Source: Marivirga harenae
Lineage (GTDB): Bacteria > Bacteroidota > Bacteroidia > Cytophagales > Cyclobacteriaceae
Direction of reading: 5' to 3'
Length of the DNA: 64,000 nt
NCBI RefSeq assembly: GCF_030534335.1
Contig: NZ_CP130565.1
Span: 2,811,501-2,875,500, forward strand
A program made the translations under genes and the position numbers. Each line of letters begins with the position of its first letter. Positions within the stretch are counted from its first letter, which is position 1. A model generated the notes under the pieces. It worked only from the letters and a program-made list of their open reading frames with translations. It searched no databases and was not told the origin of the DNA. Positions 36,716 to 45,657 of this stretch are shown here, piece by piece.

Positions 36716-39133
36716 ATGACAACCACCAAAAGCAATAAGAAGAATAAAGTTAGTATTTCGAAGGAAGAGATTTTAAATGATTTTCGTTTAGGATGGGAGA
36801 GTAGACATGCTAGTCTTATGGGACGAAAAGAGGTTTTCATGGGCAAAGCCAAGTTCGGAATATTTGGTGACGGCAAGGAGTTAGCACAACTAGCTATGGC
36901 TAAATCTTTCCAAAATGGAGACTTTCGATCCGGTTATTATCGTGATCAAACTTTTATGTTTGCCATCGGAGAGTTAGGAATACAAGAATATTTTGCACAA
37001 CTATATGCGCATACTGATGTAAATGCAGACCCTGCTTCTGCTGGCCGTTTAATGAATGGCCACTTTGCTACAAGAATGCTGGATGAAGCTGGGAAGTATA
37101 CAAAATTAACAGAAAGTAAGAATAGTTCTTCTGATGTTTCTCCTACTGCAGCGCAAATGCCAAGATTGGTGGGTTTAGGTTTTGCATCAAAATTATTTAG
37201 AGAAAACAAGGAGTTAAATAAGAAGGAATTTGAGCAATATTCTATAAATGGTAATGAGGTTGCTTTTGGGACGATAGGAAATGCCTCCACTTCAGAAGGG
37301 ATGTTTTACGAATCCATCAACGCTGCAGGAGTTTTACAGATTCCTATGTTAATTTCTATCTGGGATGATCACTACGGAATTAGCGTTCCGCAGGAATTCC
37401 ATACGACCAAAGGCAGTATTTCTGAAGCTTTAGCAGGTTTTCAAAGGTCCAAAGATAAAAATGGATATGAGATATTAACGGTACGGGGTTGGGATTACGA
37501 AGCTTTGGTAGAAACCTACCAGAAAGCTGCTAAAATTTCTCGTGAAGAACATGTTCCCACAATGGTGCATGTTTTGGAAATGACGCAACCGCAAGGGCAC
37601 TCCACCTCTGGATCACATGAACGATATAAGTCAAAAGAGAGATTAGAATGGGAAGCTGAATATGATTGTTTGATTCAATTCAGAAAATATATCCTGGACC
37701 AAAAGATAGCATCTGAGAAAGAACTTGACGAGATAGAAAATGAAGCTAAAAAAACTGCAAAAGATGCTAAAGATGCTGCATGGAAAGCTTTTATTGGTGA
37801 AATAAAAGATCAACAGAAAGAAGCACTGGACCTACTAAATAATTTGGCAGAAGAAGCTGGGAATAATGAAATTTCAGAAATAGCTGCTGAATTGAAATCT
37901 GCCATGAATCCACTAAGGTTGGATAATATCAAGGCGATGAAGAAGTCTTTGAGATTGGTTATATCCCATGAGGGTGAAGCAAAGCAAAAAGTAATCAATT
38001 GGTTAAATGCAGTTACTGAAGAAGGGCATGATCGTTATAGCTCTCATTTATATAGCCAGTCTGAAGAATCAGCTCTAAATGTAGAAGTAATTCAGACTGA
38101 ATATTCAAACGATCCTAAGAAAGTAGACGGTAGGGAAGTACTGCAAGCTTGTTTTGATGCTGCGTTGGCTAGAGATCCAAGAGTATTTGCATTTGGTGAA
38201 GATGTGGGAAAAATAGGAGATGTAAATCAAGCTTTTGCGGGATTGCAGGATAAGTATGGCGAATTGAGGGTGATGGATACAGGAATTAGGGAATGTACAA
38301 TCATCGGGCAGGGAATTGGTGCAGCACTAAGAGGGCTTAGACCGATCGCTGAAATTCAGTACCTAGATTATTTATTGTATGCTATTCAGATTTTATCAGA
38401 TGATTTGGCTTGCCTACAATATAGAACAAAAGGAGGTCAAAAATCTCCATTGATTATCCGAACTAGAGGTCATAGATTAGAAGGCGTTTGGCATTCGGGT
38501 TCTCCGATGGGTATGATATTAAATTCCATTCGTGGGATATATGTTTTAGTTCCAAGAAACATGACACAAGCGGCTGGTTTTTATAATACTATGCTTCAAT
38601 CAGATGATCCTGCATTAATTATTGAATGTTTGAATGGATACAGATTAAAAGAGTCACTGCCAGAAAATGTGGGTGAATTTACCGTACCATTAGGACAACC
38701 AGAAGTGATTAGAGAAGGGGCAGATGTTACCATTGTAACTTATGGTTCAATGTGCAGGGTCGTAACGGATGCAGCTAGTCTGTTAGCTGATCAGGGTATT
38801 TCTTGTGAAATAATAGACGTACAGTCATTGCTTCCTTTTGATATTGACCACAGCATAGTAGAGTCCATCAAGAAAACCAATAGAGTCGTTTTTGCAGACG
38901 AGGATGTTCCTGGAGGTGCAACAGGATATATGATGCAAAAAGTATTGGAGGAGCAAAAAGCATATAAATTCTTGGATGCTCAACCGATAACTATCACATC
39001 AAATGAACATAGACCAGCTTATGCATCTGATGGTGATTATTTCAGTAAACCACAAGTGGAAGATGTATTTGACAAAGTTTATGAAATGATGCATGAATTC
39101 AATCCAGGTCAATTTCCTGCATTGTATAACTAA
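36716..39133 (+). CDS. Fused E1 alpha/beta of a branched-chain-type 2-oxoacid dehydrogenase
   Basis: 805 residues. Residues 1 to ~450 are the thiamine-diphosphate E1 alpha part (RKEVFMGKAKFGIFGDGKEL; AFGTIGNASTSEGMFYESIN; DDHYGISVP), residues ~460 to 805 the E1 beta part (DGREVLQACFDAALARDP; GEDVGKIGDVNQAF; LIIRTRGHRLEG; PLGQPEVIREGADVTIVTYG). Such fusions are standard in Bacteroidota and are usually called branched-chain 2-oxoacid dehydrogenase E1. The enzyme would decarboxylate branched oxoacids, or pyruvate, for the E2/E3 complex; E2 and E3 are elsewhere. Own promoter, followed by palindromic repeats. Confidence 0.93.
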   Translation: MTTTKSNKKNKVSISKEEILNDFRLGWESRHASLMGRKEVFMGKAKFGIFGDGKELAQLAMAKSFQNGDFRSGYYRDQTFMFAIGELGIQEYFAQLYAHTDVNADPASAGRLMNGHFATRMLDEAGKYTKLTESKNSSSDVSPTAAQMPRLVGLGFASKLFRENKELNKKEFEQYSINGNEVAFGTIGNASTSEGMFYESINAAGVLQIPMLISIWDDHYGISVPQEFHTTKGSISEALAGFQRSKDKNGYEILTVRGWDYEALVETYQKAAKISREEHVPTMVHVLEMTQPQGHSTSGSHERYKSKERLEWEAEYDCLIQFRKYILDQKIASEKELDEIENEAKKTAKDAKDAAWKAFIGEIKDQQKEALDLLNNLAEEAGNNEISEIAAELKSAMNPLRLDNIKAMKKSLRLVISHEGEAKQKVINWLNAVTEEGHDRYSSHLYSQSEESALNVEVIQTEYSNDPKKVDGREVLQACFDAALARDPRVFAFGEDVGKIGDVNQAFAGLQDKYGELRVMDTGIRECTIIGQGIGAALRGLRPIAEIQYLDYLLYAIQILSDDLACLQYRTKGGQKSPLIIRTRGHRLEGVWHSGSPMGMILNSIRGIYVLVPRNMTQAAGFYNTMLQSDDPALIIECLNGYRLKESLPENVGEFTVPLGQPEVIREGADVTIVTYGSMCRVVTDAASLLADQGISCEIIDVQSLLPFDIDHSIVESIKKTNRVVFADEDVPGGATGYMMQKVLEEQKAYKFLDAQPITITSNEHRPAYASDGDYFSKPQVEDVFDKVYEMMHEFNPGQFPALYN

Positions 39134-39159
39134 CAATTCGGTATATTCTTATTTTACCA

Positions 39160-39247
39160 TAAACCTGTCAGGTTTTTGATTTAATATTAAATCTGAAAGA
39201 GCAATCAATTCTTTCCAGATATCAGTAGATTAAACCTGACAGGTTTA
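39160..39247. repeat. Paired palindromic repeats of the CCTGACAGG family
   Basis: TAAACCTGTCAGGTTT (39160-39175) and its exact inverted copy AAACCTGACAGGTTTA (39232-39247) flank 56 bp that include the perfect palindrome GATTTAATATTAAATC (39178-39193). Similar motifs occur at 53953-53969 and 54809-54888. Together they could fold into one large hairpin and end transcription of the E1 gene and of metF. Origin may be a small mobile repeat. Confidence 0.6.
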
Positions 39248-39291
39248 CTTTTTCAGAGAACAGTTTTTCTTAAGTTTAGAAAAATTGACCT

Positions 39292-40245
39292 TTAAAATAC
39301 TCCATCTGCAATCCTATAAATAGGATCCGATTTCCCCATAGAGTAGTAATGAAGGCATGGAGCACCAAATTCAATCAATTCTTTTGATTGTTGTATGCAC
39401 CAATCTATGCCTACTTCTTTTGCCGCAGCATTATCTCTGCATTTGTCCAATTCATCAACCAAAGTATCTGGTAAATCTAAATAGAAAGTCCGTGGTAATG
39501 CACTCATTTGCTTCAAAGAAGTTATGGGCTTTAAACCCGGAATGATGGGGACATTTATCCCTTCTGCTCTACACAGCTTTACAAATTCAAAGTATTTTTG
39601 GTTATCAAAAAACATCTGAGTAACCACATATTCAGCGCCTTTTTCTACCTTCTGTTTCAGGATTTTTAAATCTGATTTCATGCTTGGCGCCTCAAAATGC
39701 TTTTCAGGATATCCTGCAACACCTATACAGAAGTCAGTCGGTGTTGCAGATTGCAATTCTTCATCAATATATTTCCCGTGATTCATGCCTACCACTTGTT
39801 CCATTAAATCAATAGCATAGGCATGACCATTTGGATCTGGTACAAATTTATTTTCTGATTTTATGGGGTCTCCCCGTAAAACCAAAACAGAATCAATCCC
39901 TAAAAAATCAAGATCTATTAATGCATTCTCCGTTTCTTCTTTGCTAAATCCACCGCAGATAATATGCGGAACAGTATCGATATCGAATCTGTTTTTAATA
40001 GCAGCACAGATCCCTACAGTCCCAGGACGTTTCCTGGTTGTCCGTTTTTCTAATAAACCATTTCCTTTGTCTCGGTACACATATTCTTCTCTGTGATAGG
40101 TGACGTCAATAAAAGGTGGCTTGAATTCCATTAGAGGTTCTATGTTCTCAAACAGTGCTTTAATGTTCTGTCCTTTTAAAGGAGGTAAAATCTCAAAAGA
40201 GAATACAGTCTTTTTTGCGTTTGCTATATGTTCAGTTACTTTCAT
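39292..40245 (-). CDS. metF: 5,10-Methylenetetrahydrofolate reductase
   Basis: 317 residues, FAD-dependent. Makes 5-methyl-THF, the methyl donor for MetH. Seen: FSFEILPPLKG at the N-terminus (catalytic Glu), DVTYHREEYV, GICAAIKNRFDIDTVPHIIC, VLRGDP and GAEYVVTQMFFDN. It is 74 bp downstream of metH on the same strand, with a CTAGA-rich hairpin in the gap, and shares the SAM riboswitch at 44029-44144, forming a methionine regeneration operon. Confidence 0.97.
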   Translation of the reverse strand: MKVTEHIANAKKTVFSFEILPPLKGQNIKALFENIEPLMEFKPPFIDVTYHREEYVYRDKGNGLLEKRTTRKRPGTVGICAAIKNRFDIDTVPHIICGGFSKEETENALIDLDFLGIDSVLVLRGDPIKSENKFVPDPNGHAYAIDLMEQVVGMNHGKYIDEELQSATPTDFCIGVAGYPEKHFEAPSMKSDLKILKQKVEKGAEYVVTQMFFDNQKYFEFVKLCRAEGINVPIIPGLKPITSLKQMSALPRTFYLDLPDTLVDELDKCRDNAAAKEVGIDWCIQQSKELIEFGAPCLHYYSMGKSDPIYRIADGVF

Positions 40246-40264
40246 ATTCTAGATTTTAGATTCA

Positions 40265-40310
40265 AGAACCTAGAGTCTAGACGAAGTCTATGATCTAGTG
40301 TCTAGGTTCT
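40265..40310 (-). other. CTAGA-rich hairpin between metH and metF
   Basis: AGAACCTAGA (40265-40274) and TCTAGGTTCT (40301-40310) form a perfect 10-bp stem. The loop contains GTCTAGAC (40275-40282), itself a palindrome. There is no T run, so it is more likely an mRNA processing or stability element, or a repeat, than a full terminator. Confidence 0.55.
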
Positions 40311-40319
40311 AGGAACTTT

Positions 40320-43300
40320 TCAATAATTTAAATTAGGTCTCAGCCACCGTTCTATGTCTTCAAATGATTGGTTTTTACGTTTGGCAATATCTTCCACTTG
40401 GTCCTTTCCAATTTTCCCCAGACCGAAATACCGACTTTCGGGGTGTCCAAAGTAGAAACCACTAACGGAAGCCGTAGGCCACATAGCTAAATTTTCTGTT
40501 AAGCTGATTCCTGTGTTTTTTTCTACCTCAAGCAAATTGAATAAGGTGATTTTCTCCGTATGATCTGGGCATCCAGGATAACCAGGAGCCGGCCTAATGC
40601 CTTTGTATTGCTCTCGAATCAAGCCTTCATTATCTAGGGTTTCATCTTTAGCATAGCCCCAATACTCTGTCCTGACTTTTTTATGCAATAGTTCTGCAAA
40701 GGCTTCTGCCAATCTATCAGCCAAAGCTTTGGCCATAATGCTACTGTAATCATCATGGTCGGCTTCGTATCTGGCCGTCATTTTATCCAAGCCAATTCCA
40801 GTGGTGACTGCAAAGCAGCCTACATAATCTGTGTAATTGGCTTCAGATGGAGCTAGAAAATCAGAAAAGGCATAATTAGGATTTTTCTCACCCTTTTTAT
40901 TTTGTTGTCTGAGGGTATGGAATTCAGTTAGCTTTTCAGTTTTTTTAGCATCAGCAAAAACTTCGATGCTATCATGATTCTTTGTATGCGCAGGATAGAG
41001 TCCGAAAATGGCATTTGCAGTTAGCTGTTTATTGTCTATGATATCTTGAAGCATTTGTTGAGCGTCATCAAATAGCTTTTGAGCTTCAACACCTTTCTCA
41101 GGGTCATTCAGAATTTTTGGGTATCGCCCTTTCATTTCCCAGGTTTGGAAGAAAGGAGTCCAGTCAATGTATTCGGCTATTTCCTTTAAATCATAATCAT
41201 GCAAAACCTCACTGCCGATTTTTTGAGGAGCATGAGGTTTATAGTTTTCCCAATCGGTTTGGTATTTATTGGCTCTAGCTTCTTCTATGCAAACATAATT
41301 CTTGGCTTCACTTCTTTTGCCATGACCAGCTTTTGCTTCTTCATATTCTTTTGCTATCTCAGCATAAAAATCGTCTTTATCTTTCCCTAAAAGTTTGCCA
41401 GCTACTGTTACAGAGCGCGAAGCATCATTGACATGGATTACAGGGCCTGTATAATTAGGCTTTATTTTAACCGCAGTATGAATACGAGAGGTAGTGGCTC
41501 CACCAATCATAACTGGAGTTTTCAGTCCTCGTTTCTCCATCTCTTCCACAACATAAATCATTTCATCCAAAGAAGGTGTTATCAATCCGCTTAGTCCTAT
41601 GATGTCGACTTGGTGTTTTTCCGCTTCTTCCAATATTTTTTGAAGAGGCACCATTACGCCCAAATCTATAATTTCATAATTATTACAGGCCAATACCACT
41701 GACACGATGTTTTTGCCAATGTCATGTACATCACCTTTTACCGTGGCCATTAAAATACGTCCGTTGCCACTCTTGGCTTTTGGGTCTTTTGCTGCTTCTA
41801 TGTAAGGTAGCAGGTAGGCCACCGCCTTCTTCATTACCCTCGCGCTTTTCACGACTTGTGGGAGGAACATTTTTCCTGATCCGAAGAGATCACCTACTAC
41901 ATTCATTCCGTCCATTAAGGGCCCTTCGATAACATCAAGCGGACGCTCTGCCTGAAGTCTACATTCTTCTGTATCTTCTTCTATATATTCCGTGATACCT
42001 TTTATTAATGCATGTTCTAATCTTTTATTAACATGCAAATTCCTCCATTCCTGCATAGCTTTTTCAGCTTTTTCTCCGGGCTTAAGATTTTCAGCATAGG
42101 ACATTAATCTTTCTGTAGCATCAGCTCTTCTATTGAAAAGCAAATCCTCAACGTAATCCAATAGTTCTTTATCTATTTCATCATAAACCTCCAGCATGCC
42201 AGGATTAACAATTCCCATATCTAGTCCAGCTTTTATCGCGTGATACAAAAATGCTGAATGCATGGCTTCTCTTACCACATTGTTACCTCTAAAAGAAAAT
42301 GAAATATTACTGACTCCACCACTGGTTTTTGCATTAGGTAGGTTTTCTTTTATCCATTTCACAGCTTCGATGAAGTCTACTGCATAGTTATTATGCTCTT
42401 CCATCCCCGTTCCGATGGTCAGAATATTTGGATCGAAGATGATGTCTTCAGCTGGAAACTGAGCTTCATTTACTAATAAATCATAACAGCGCTTGCAAAC
42501 CTCGACTTTTCTATCAAATGTATCCGATTGACCAGTTTCATCGAAGGCCATTACAACTACAGCTGCACCGTAACTCTTAATTTTTTTGGCTTTGGCTATT
42601 AAATCTTCTTCGCCTTCTTTCAGACTAATAGAATTAACAATTCCTTTTCCTTGTAGGCATTTTAAACCAGCCTCAATCACTTCCCACTTAGAAGAATCGA
42701 TCATAAATGGAAGTCGTGCTATATCAGGTTCTGAGGCAATAAGATTGACAAAGTTCGGCAAGACATTTACTGCATCCAGCATACCGTCATCCATATTGAT
42801 GTCTATTATCTGAGCGCCTCCTTCCACTTGATCAATAGCGATATCCACTGCCTCTTCAAATTTTTCTTCACGAATTAATCGAGCAAATTTCTTCGATCCG
42901 GATACATTGGTCCTTTCTCCGATATTGACAAAATTTAGTTCAGGCGTGATGGACAATGGCTCTAGTCCACTAAGTCGCATCAATTTCTGTTGAGGTGCTA
43001 TTTTATGCGGTTTAGATTGAGCAGCATAATCAGCAATGGCTTTAATATGTTCTGGCTGAGTACCACAACAACCTCCAATGATATTTACCAAACCTTCATC
43101 GAAATAGCTTTTAATAATACTGCTCATTTGGCTTGGACTTTCGTCATATTCTCCAAATTCATTAGGTAGGCCCGCGTTAGGGTGACAAGAAATGGCAACA
43201 TCCGAAATTCTAGCCAATTGTTGCAAATAGACTTTTAGCTGGTCTGCACCTAATGCGCAGTTAAAACCTACACTTAGCAAAGGGAAATGACGAATACTGT

Positions 43301-43976
43301 TCCAGAATGCTCCTACAGTCTGTCCGGAAAGCGTTCTCCCACTAGCATCGGTAATGGTGCCAGAAACCATAACTGGAATATCAATACCTTTTTCATCATT
43401 GAGTTCTTGAATTGCCATCAATGCAGCCTTACAATTCAGGGTATCAAAAACAGTTTCCACCAAAAATATATCGACTCCACCAACAGCCAAGGCTTCGGCT
43501 TGTTGTTTATAAGCAATCTTTAATTCATCAAAAGAAATAGCCCTGAAACCCGGACGATTTACATCCGGTGATAGGGACGCAGTTCTATTGGTTGGTCCAA
43601 TCGAACCTGCTACAAATCTTGGTTTATCGGAATATTCCTCGGTTACTTCTTTGGCAATTTTTGCTGACTGCTCATTGAGTTCCCAAACCAAATCCTGCAT
43701 ATCATAGTCTGCCATTGCAATGGTAGTGCCACTAAAGGTATTGGTTTCGATGATGTCAGCACCAGCATTTAAGTAAGCTCTATGAATATCCTTGATGATG
43801 TCAGGCTGTGTAAGGGACAACAGGTCATTATTACCTTTTAAATCAGAGGGGTAATCAGCAAAACGTTCTCCTCGGTAATCAGCTTCCGTGAGTTTATAGT
43901 TTTGAATCATGGTGCCCATTGCACCATCCAACACTAAAATTCTGTCTTTTAAAATATCTTTTGAAAATCGACTCAT
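40320..43976 (-). CDS. metH: Cobalamin-dependent methionine synthase
   Basis: 1218 residues, full length. Moves a methyl group from 5-methyl-THF to homocysteine via cobalamin. Four domains: homocysteine binding with the zinc Cys pair in [10 protein letters not shown] (about residues 305-315), pterin binding ([19 protein letters not shown]), cobalamin binding with [10 protein letters not shown] (His ligand) and the Ser motif GLSGLITPS, and a C-terminal reactivation domain with [15 protein letters not shown] (S-adenosylmethionine binding). Preceded by a SAM-I riboswitch with a 52-nt gap, as expected for feedback by SAM. Confidence 0.98.
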   Translation of the reverse strand: MSRFSKDILKDRILVLDGAMGTMIQNYKLTEADYRGERFADYPSDLKGNNDLLSLTQPDIIKDIHRAYLNAGADIIETNTFSGTTIAMADYDMQDLVWELNEQSAKIAKEVTEEYSDKPRFVAGSIGPTNRTASLSPDVNRPGFRAISFDELKIAYKQQAEALAVGGVDIFLVETVFDTLNCKAALMAIQELNDEKGIDIPVMVSGTITDASGRTLSGQTVGAFWNSIRHFPLLSVGFNCALGADQLKVYLQQLARISDVAISCHPNAGLPNEFGEYDESPSQMSSIIKSYFDEGLVNIIGGCCGTQPEHIKAIADYAAQSKPHKIAPQQKLMRLSGLEPLSITPELNFVNIGERTNVSGSKKFARLIREEKFEEAVDIAIDQVEGGAQIIDINMDDGMLDAVNVLPNFVNLIASEPDIARLPFMIDSSKWEVIEAGLKCLQGKGIVNSISLKEGEEDLIAKAKKIKSYGAAVVVMAFDETGQSDTFDRKVEVCKRCYDLLVNEAQFPAEDIIFDPNILTIGTGMEEHNNYAVDFIEAVKWIKENLPNAKTSGGVSNISFSFRGNNVVREAMHSAFLYHAIKAGLDMGIVNPGMLEVYDEIDKELLDYVEDLLFNRRADATERLMSYAENLKPGEKAEKAMQEWRNLHVNKRLEHALIKGITEYIEEDTEECRLQAERPLDVIEGPLMDGMNVVGDLFGSGKMFLPQVVKSARVMKKAVAYLLPYIEAAKDPKAKSGNGRILMATVKGDVHDIGKNIVSVVLACNNYEIIDLGVMVPLQKILEEAEKHQVDIIGLSGLITPSLDEMIYVVEEMEKRGLKTPVMIGGATTSRIHTAVKIKPNYTGPVIHVNDASRSVTVAGKLLGKDKDDFYAEIAKEYEEAKAGHGKRSEAKNYVCIEEARANKYQTDWENYKPHAPQKIGSEVLHDYDLKEIAEYIDWTPFFQTWEMKGRYPKILNDPEKGVEAQKLFDDAQQMLQDIIDNKQLTANAIFGLYPAHTKNHDSIEVFADAKKTEKLTEFHTLRQQNKKGEKNPNYAFSDFLAPSEANYTDYVGCFAVTTGIGLDKMTARYEADHDDYSSIMAKALADRLAEAFAELLHKKVRTEYWGYAKDETLDNEGLIREQYKGIRPAPGYPGCPDHTEKITLFNLLEVEKNTGISLTENLAMWPTASVSGFYFGHPESRYFGLGKIGKDQVEDIAKRKNQSFEDIERWLRPNLNY

Positions 43977-43997
43977 TCTGAATATTTATCATTTTTA

Positions 43998-44008
43998 TAT
44001 CCAGAAAG
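43998..44008 (-). promoter_or_regulatory. Segment complementary to the riboswitch 5' arm
   Basis: On the minus strand CTTTCTGGATA, lying 21-31 nt before the metH ATG. It is the exact reverse complement of TATCCAGAAAG at the 5' end of the SAM-I aptamer (44132-44142). Pairing of the two would break P1, so it is a likely part of the expression platform. Confidence 0.6.
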
Positions 44009-44028
44009 TGCCGTGAGAAAGGCTGTTT

Positions 44029-44144
44029 CTTATCTTTACCAGACTATCCGCCTGGATGGGAGTTAGCACCTTTTCCTTTTGCAAATGCATTGGAAGGGTT
44101 GCTAAGACTTCAAAGGGCCCAATCCCTCAGTCTTTCTGGATAAG
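44029..44144 (-). ncRNA. SAM-I (S-box) riboswitch
   Basis: 116 nt upstream of metH on the minus strand. P1 is CTTATC (44144-44139) with GATAAG (44034-44029). Conserved S-box core is present: GAGGGATTGGGCCC, GAAGTCTTAGCAACC, AAGGTGCTAACTCC, and a P4 stem with CCAG/CTGG. SAM-I aptamers bind S-adenosylmethionine and switch off methionine genes. Controls the metH-metF operon. No classical terminator with a T run is seen between it and the start codon, so control may act at translation or by other pairing. Confidence 0.97.
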
Positions 44145-44221
44145 TGAATCAAAGTAAAGCATAAAAAGCGAAATGGAAAAGTGATTGTTAAGAATTTTGT
44201 TTAATTGTCTATTGTTGATAT

Positions 44222-44938
44222 TCAGATAAGGGTAAGCATGTTTTTGTAAACAAAGCCTACCAAAATAGCAAGACCAAAACTTAATAATGTGCCAATTAAA
44301 ATGTATTCTGTAAGTTTTCGGTCCTTGGCTCTTGATAAATCACCGAAGCGAAATACTGATTTTGCGGCAATAAGAAAACCGATTGCTTGCCATTCTGCCA
44401 TCAACACAAAACTGAAAACAAATAACCTTTCTAACATGCCGATGTATTTTCCTGCTTTTGATAATGAATCAGAATCAGAGTCTTCTGGCAAATCCCATTT
44501 TGACATTATGACTTTTATCAAAACCGCAACTCCGTAGGTGATCAGCAGAATATTTAGTAATAAAAACAGTACATTATTAGAAAGCTCAAAATTGAAATTG
44601 ATCAGTTCAGGATAATAAAACGATCCTAAACCAATGATCACTGATAAATGAGCTATTTGGTCTAAGGCAAACAGGAATCTGCTGTTAATACTTTTTTCAA
44701 GATTGATTTTGATGATATCAATCAAATAATGACTGATAGGAATTATCAAGAAAGCCAACCAATATCGGGAATCCAGTTGCAATAGAATCAACAAAGCAGC
44801 TGCATGGATGATTATATGGAAATAAAGAAATTTTGATTTCGCTTTCTTTTGTTGCTTGTCTATTATCCAATGGTCTGGTTGAAACACAAAATCACCTAGT
44901 ACGTGGGCCACTAAGGTTTTGAGGAGAAATGAAATCAT
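44222..44938 (-). CDS. DUF3307 membrane protein
   Basis: 238 residues. Six or so hydrophobic helices. The N-terminus LLKTLVAHVLGDFVFQPDHW matches the DUF3307 family signature (HxxGDFxxQ), and ISHYLIDIIKINLEK follows. Function unknown. The start overlaps the stop of the SatD-like gene by 4 bp (ATGA), so the two are translationally coupled. This pair is seen in many bacteria and may be a regulatory unit. Confidence 0.87.
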   Translation of the reverse strand: MISFLLKTLVAHVLGDFVFQPDHWIIDKQQKKAKSKFLYFHIIIHAAALLILLQLDSRYWLAFLIIPISHYLIDIIKINLEKSINSRFLFALDQIAHLSVIIGLGSFYYPELINFNFELSNNVLFLLLNILLITYGVAVLIKVIMSKWDLPEDSDSDSLSKAGKYIGMLERLFVFSFVLMAEWQAIGFLIAAKSVFRFGDLSRAKDRKLTEYILIGTLLSFGLAILVGFVYKNMLTLI

Positions 44939-45534
44939 AGAAGTTGGGTTTGTTGTTCATAGTATGTGATGAGTTGGTTTAATTCATCAAAGCCAGCTCT
45001 CTTCAAGGCTACACTGATATTTCCTTGTTTTTTATTTAGTTCTTCTGCTATTTCCTGTTGGTTTTTACTGGGGTTTTCAAATACCGTTTTGATGATATTC
45101 GCCTCTGTCGGAGTCCATTTGTTCCCCGTTAACAAGTAAAGTGCTATCATTAAATTTAAAGTATTGTCCCATTCTGAATCGAAACTTCTAATCATTAGAT
45201 TTGCCTTTCTAAGGCTTTCAAAGCATTTTCCAGAATTTTGATAGGCCTCTCCATTAGATTCACTTATTTTTTGAGATTTATGCATTTCTCTACCAATTCC
45301 AATTGCCATCCGCACATCTTTACCTTTGATTTGTTTTATGGAAGCTTTGAGGTAAAATGCAGTATATAGTACTTTTTCGATACTTACTCTAAGTTGAAAA
45401 CTATCACCTCTAAAAATCTCCCAATCTTTAGGTGATCCACCAAATTGATTTAAGCCTATCTTAAGCTGTTTTAGCCATTCTTGATTTTTACTGTGTGAAG
45501 AATTGATAATGTCTCCAGTTATTACTGCTATCAT
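44935..45534 (-). CDS. SatD-family protein with winged-helix-like C-terminus
   Basis: 199 residues. The first ~130 residues match the SatD family (MIAVITGDIINSSHSKNQ; IFRGDSFQLRV; VRMAIGIG). The last ~55 residues look like a winged helix-turn-helix: TPTEANIIKTVFENPSKNQQ, then EIAEELNKKQGNISVALKRAG. So it could be a DNA-binding regulator of itself. It overlaps the DUF3307 gene by 4 bp. The upstream region has three boxes spaced 28 bp apart (45551-45634). SatD was first described as part of a stress locus in streptococci; its role here is unknown. Confidence 0.85.
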   Translation of the reverse strand: MIAVITGDIINSSHSKNQEWLKQLKIGLNQFGGSPKDWEIFRGDSFQLRVSIEKVLYTAFYLKASIKQIKGKDVRMAIGIGREMHKSQKISESNGEAYQNSGKCFESLRKANLMIRSFDSEWDNTLNLMIALYLLTGNKWTPTEANIIKTVFENPSKNQQEIAEELNKKQGNISVALKRAGFDELNQLITYYEQQTQLL

Positions 45535-45539
45535 ACTAT

Positions 45540-45555
45540 CAAATATACAAAATTA
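45540..45555 (-). promoter_or_regulatory. Possible -7 elements of the SatD/DUF3307 operon
   Basis: Two overlapping exact matches on the minus strand, TATATTTG (45547-45540) and TAATTTTG (45555-45548). They end only 5 and 13 bp before the start codon, so the mRNA may be nearly leaderless. Confidence 0.4.
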
Positions 45556-45634
45556 TATGACAATTATGGTATATTTAATATTATATGATATATGGCATAT
45601 ATTTTTAATTATATGATTTATATAATATTGAAGG
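45551..45634. repeat. Three 28-bp phased direct repeats upstream of the SatD gene
   Basis: TTATATGA occurs at 45553, 45581 and 45609, exactly 28 bp apart each time, each inside an AT-rich 28-bp unit (units 45551-45578, 45579-45606, 45607-45634). Outside the TTATATGA box the units share only weak similarity (TATGG..ATAT in units 1 and 2). This looks like an operator array for the SatD protein or another regulator. Confidence 0.6.
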
Positions 45635-45657
45635 GTAATAGGAAAAGTGGCACTACC

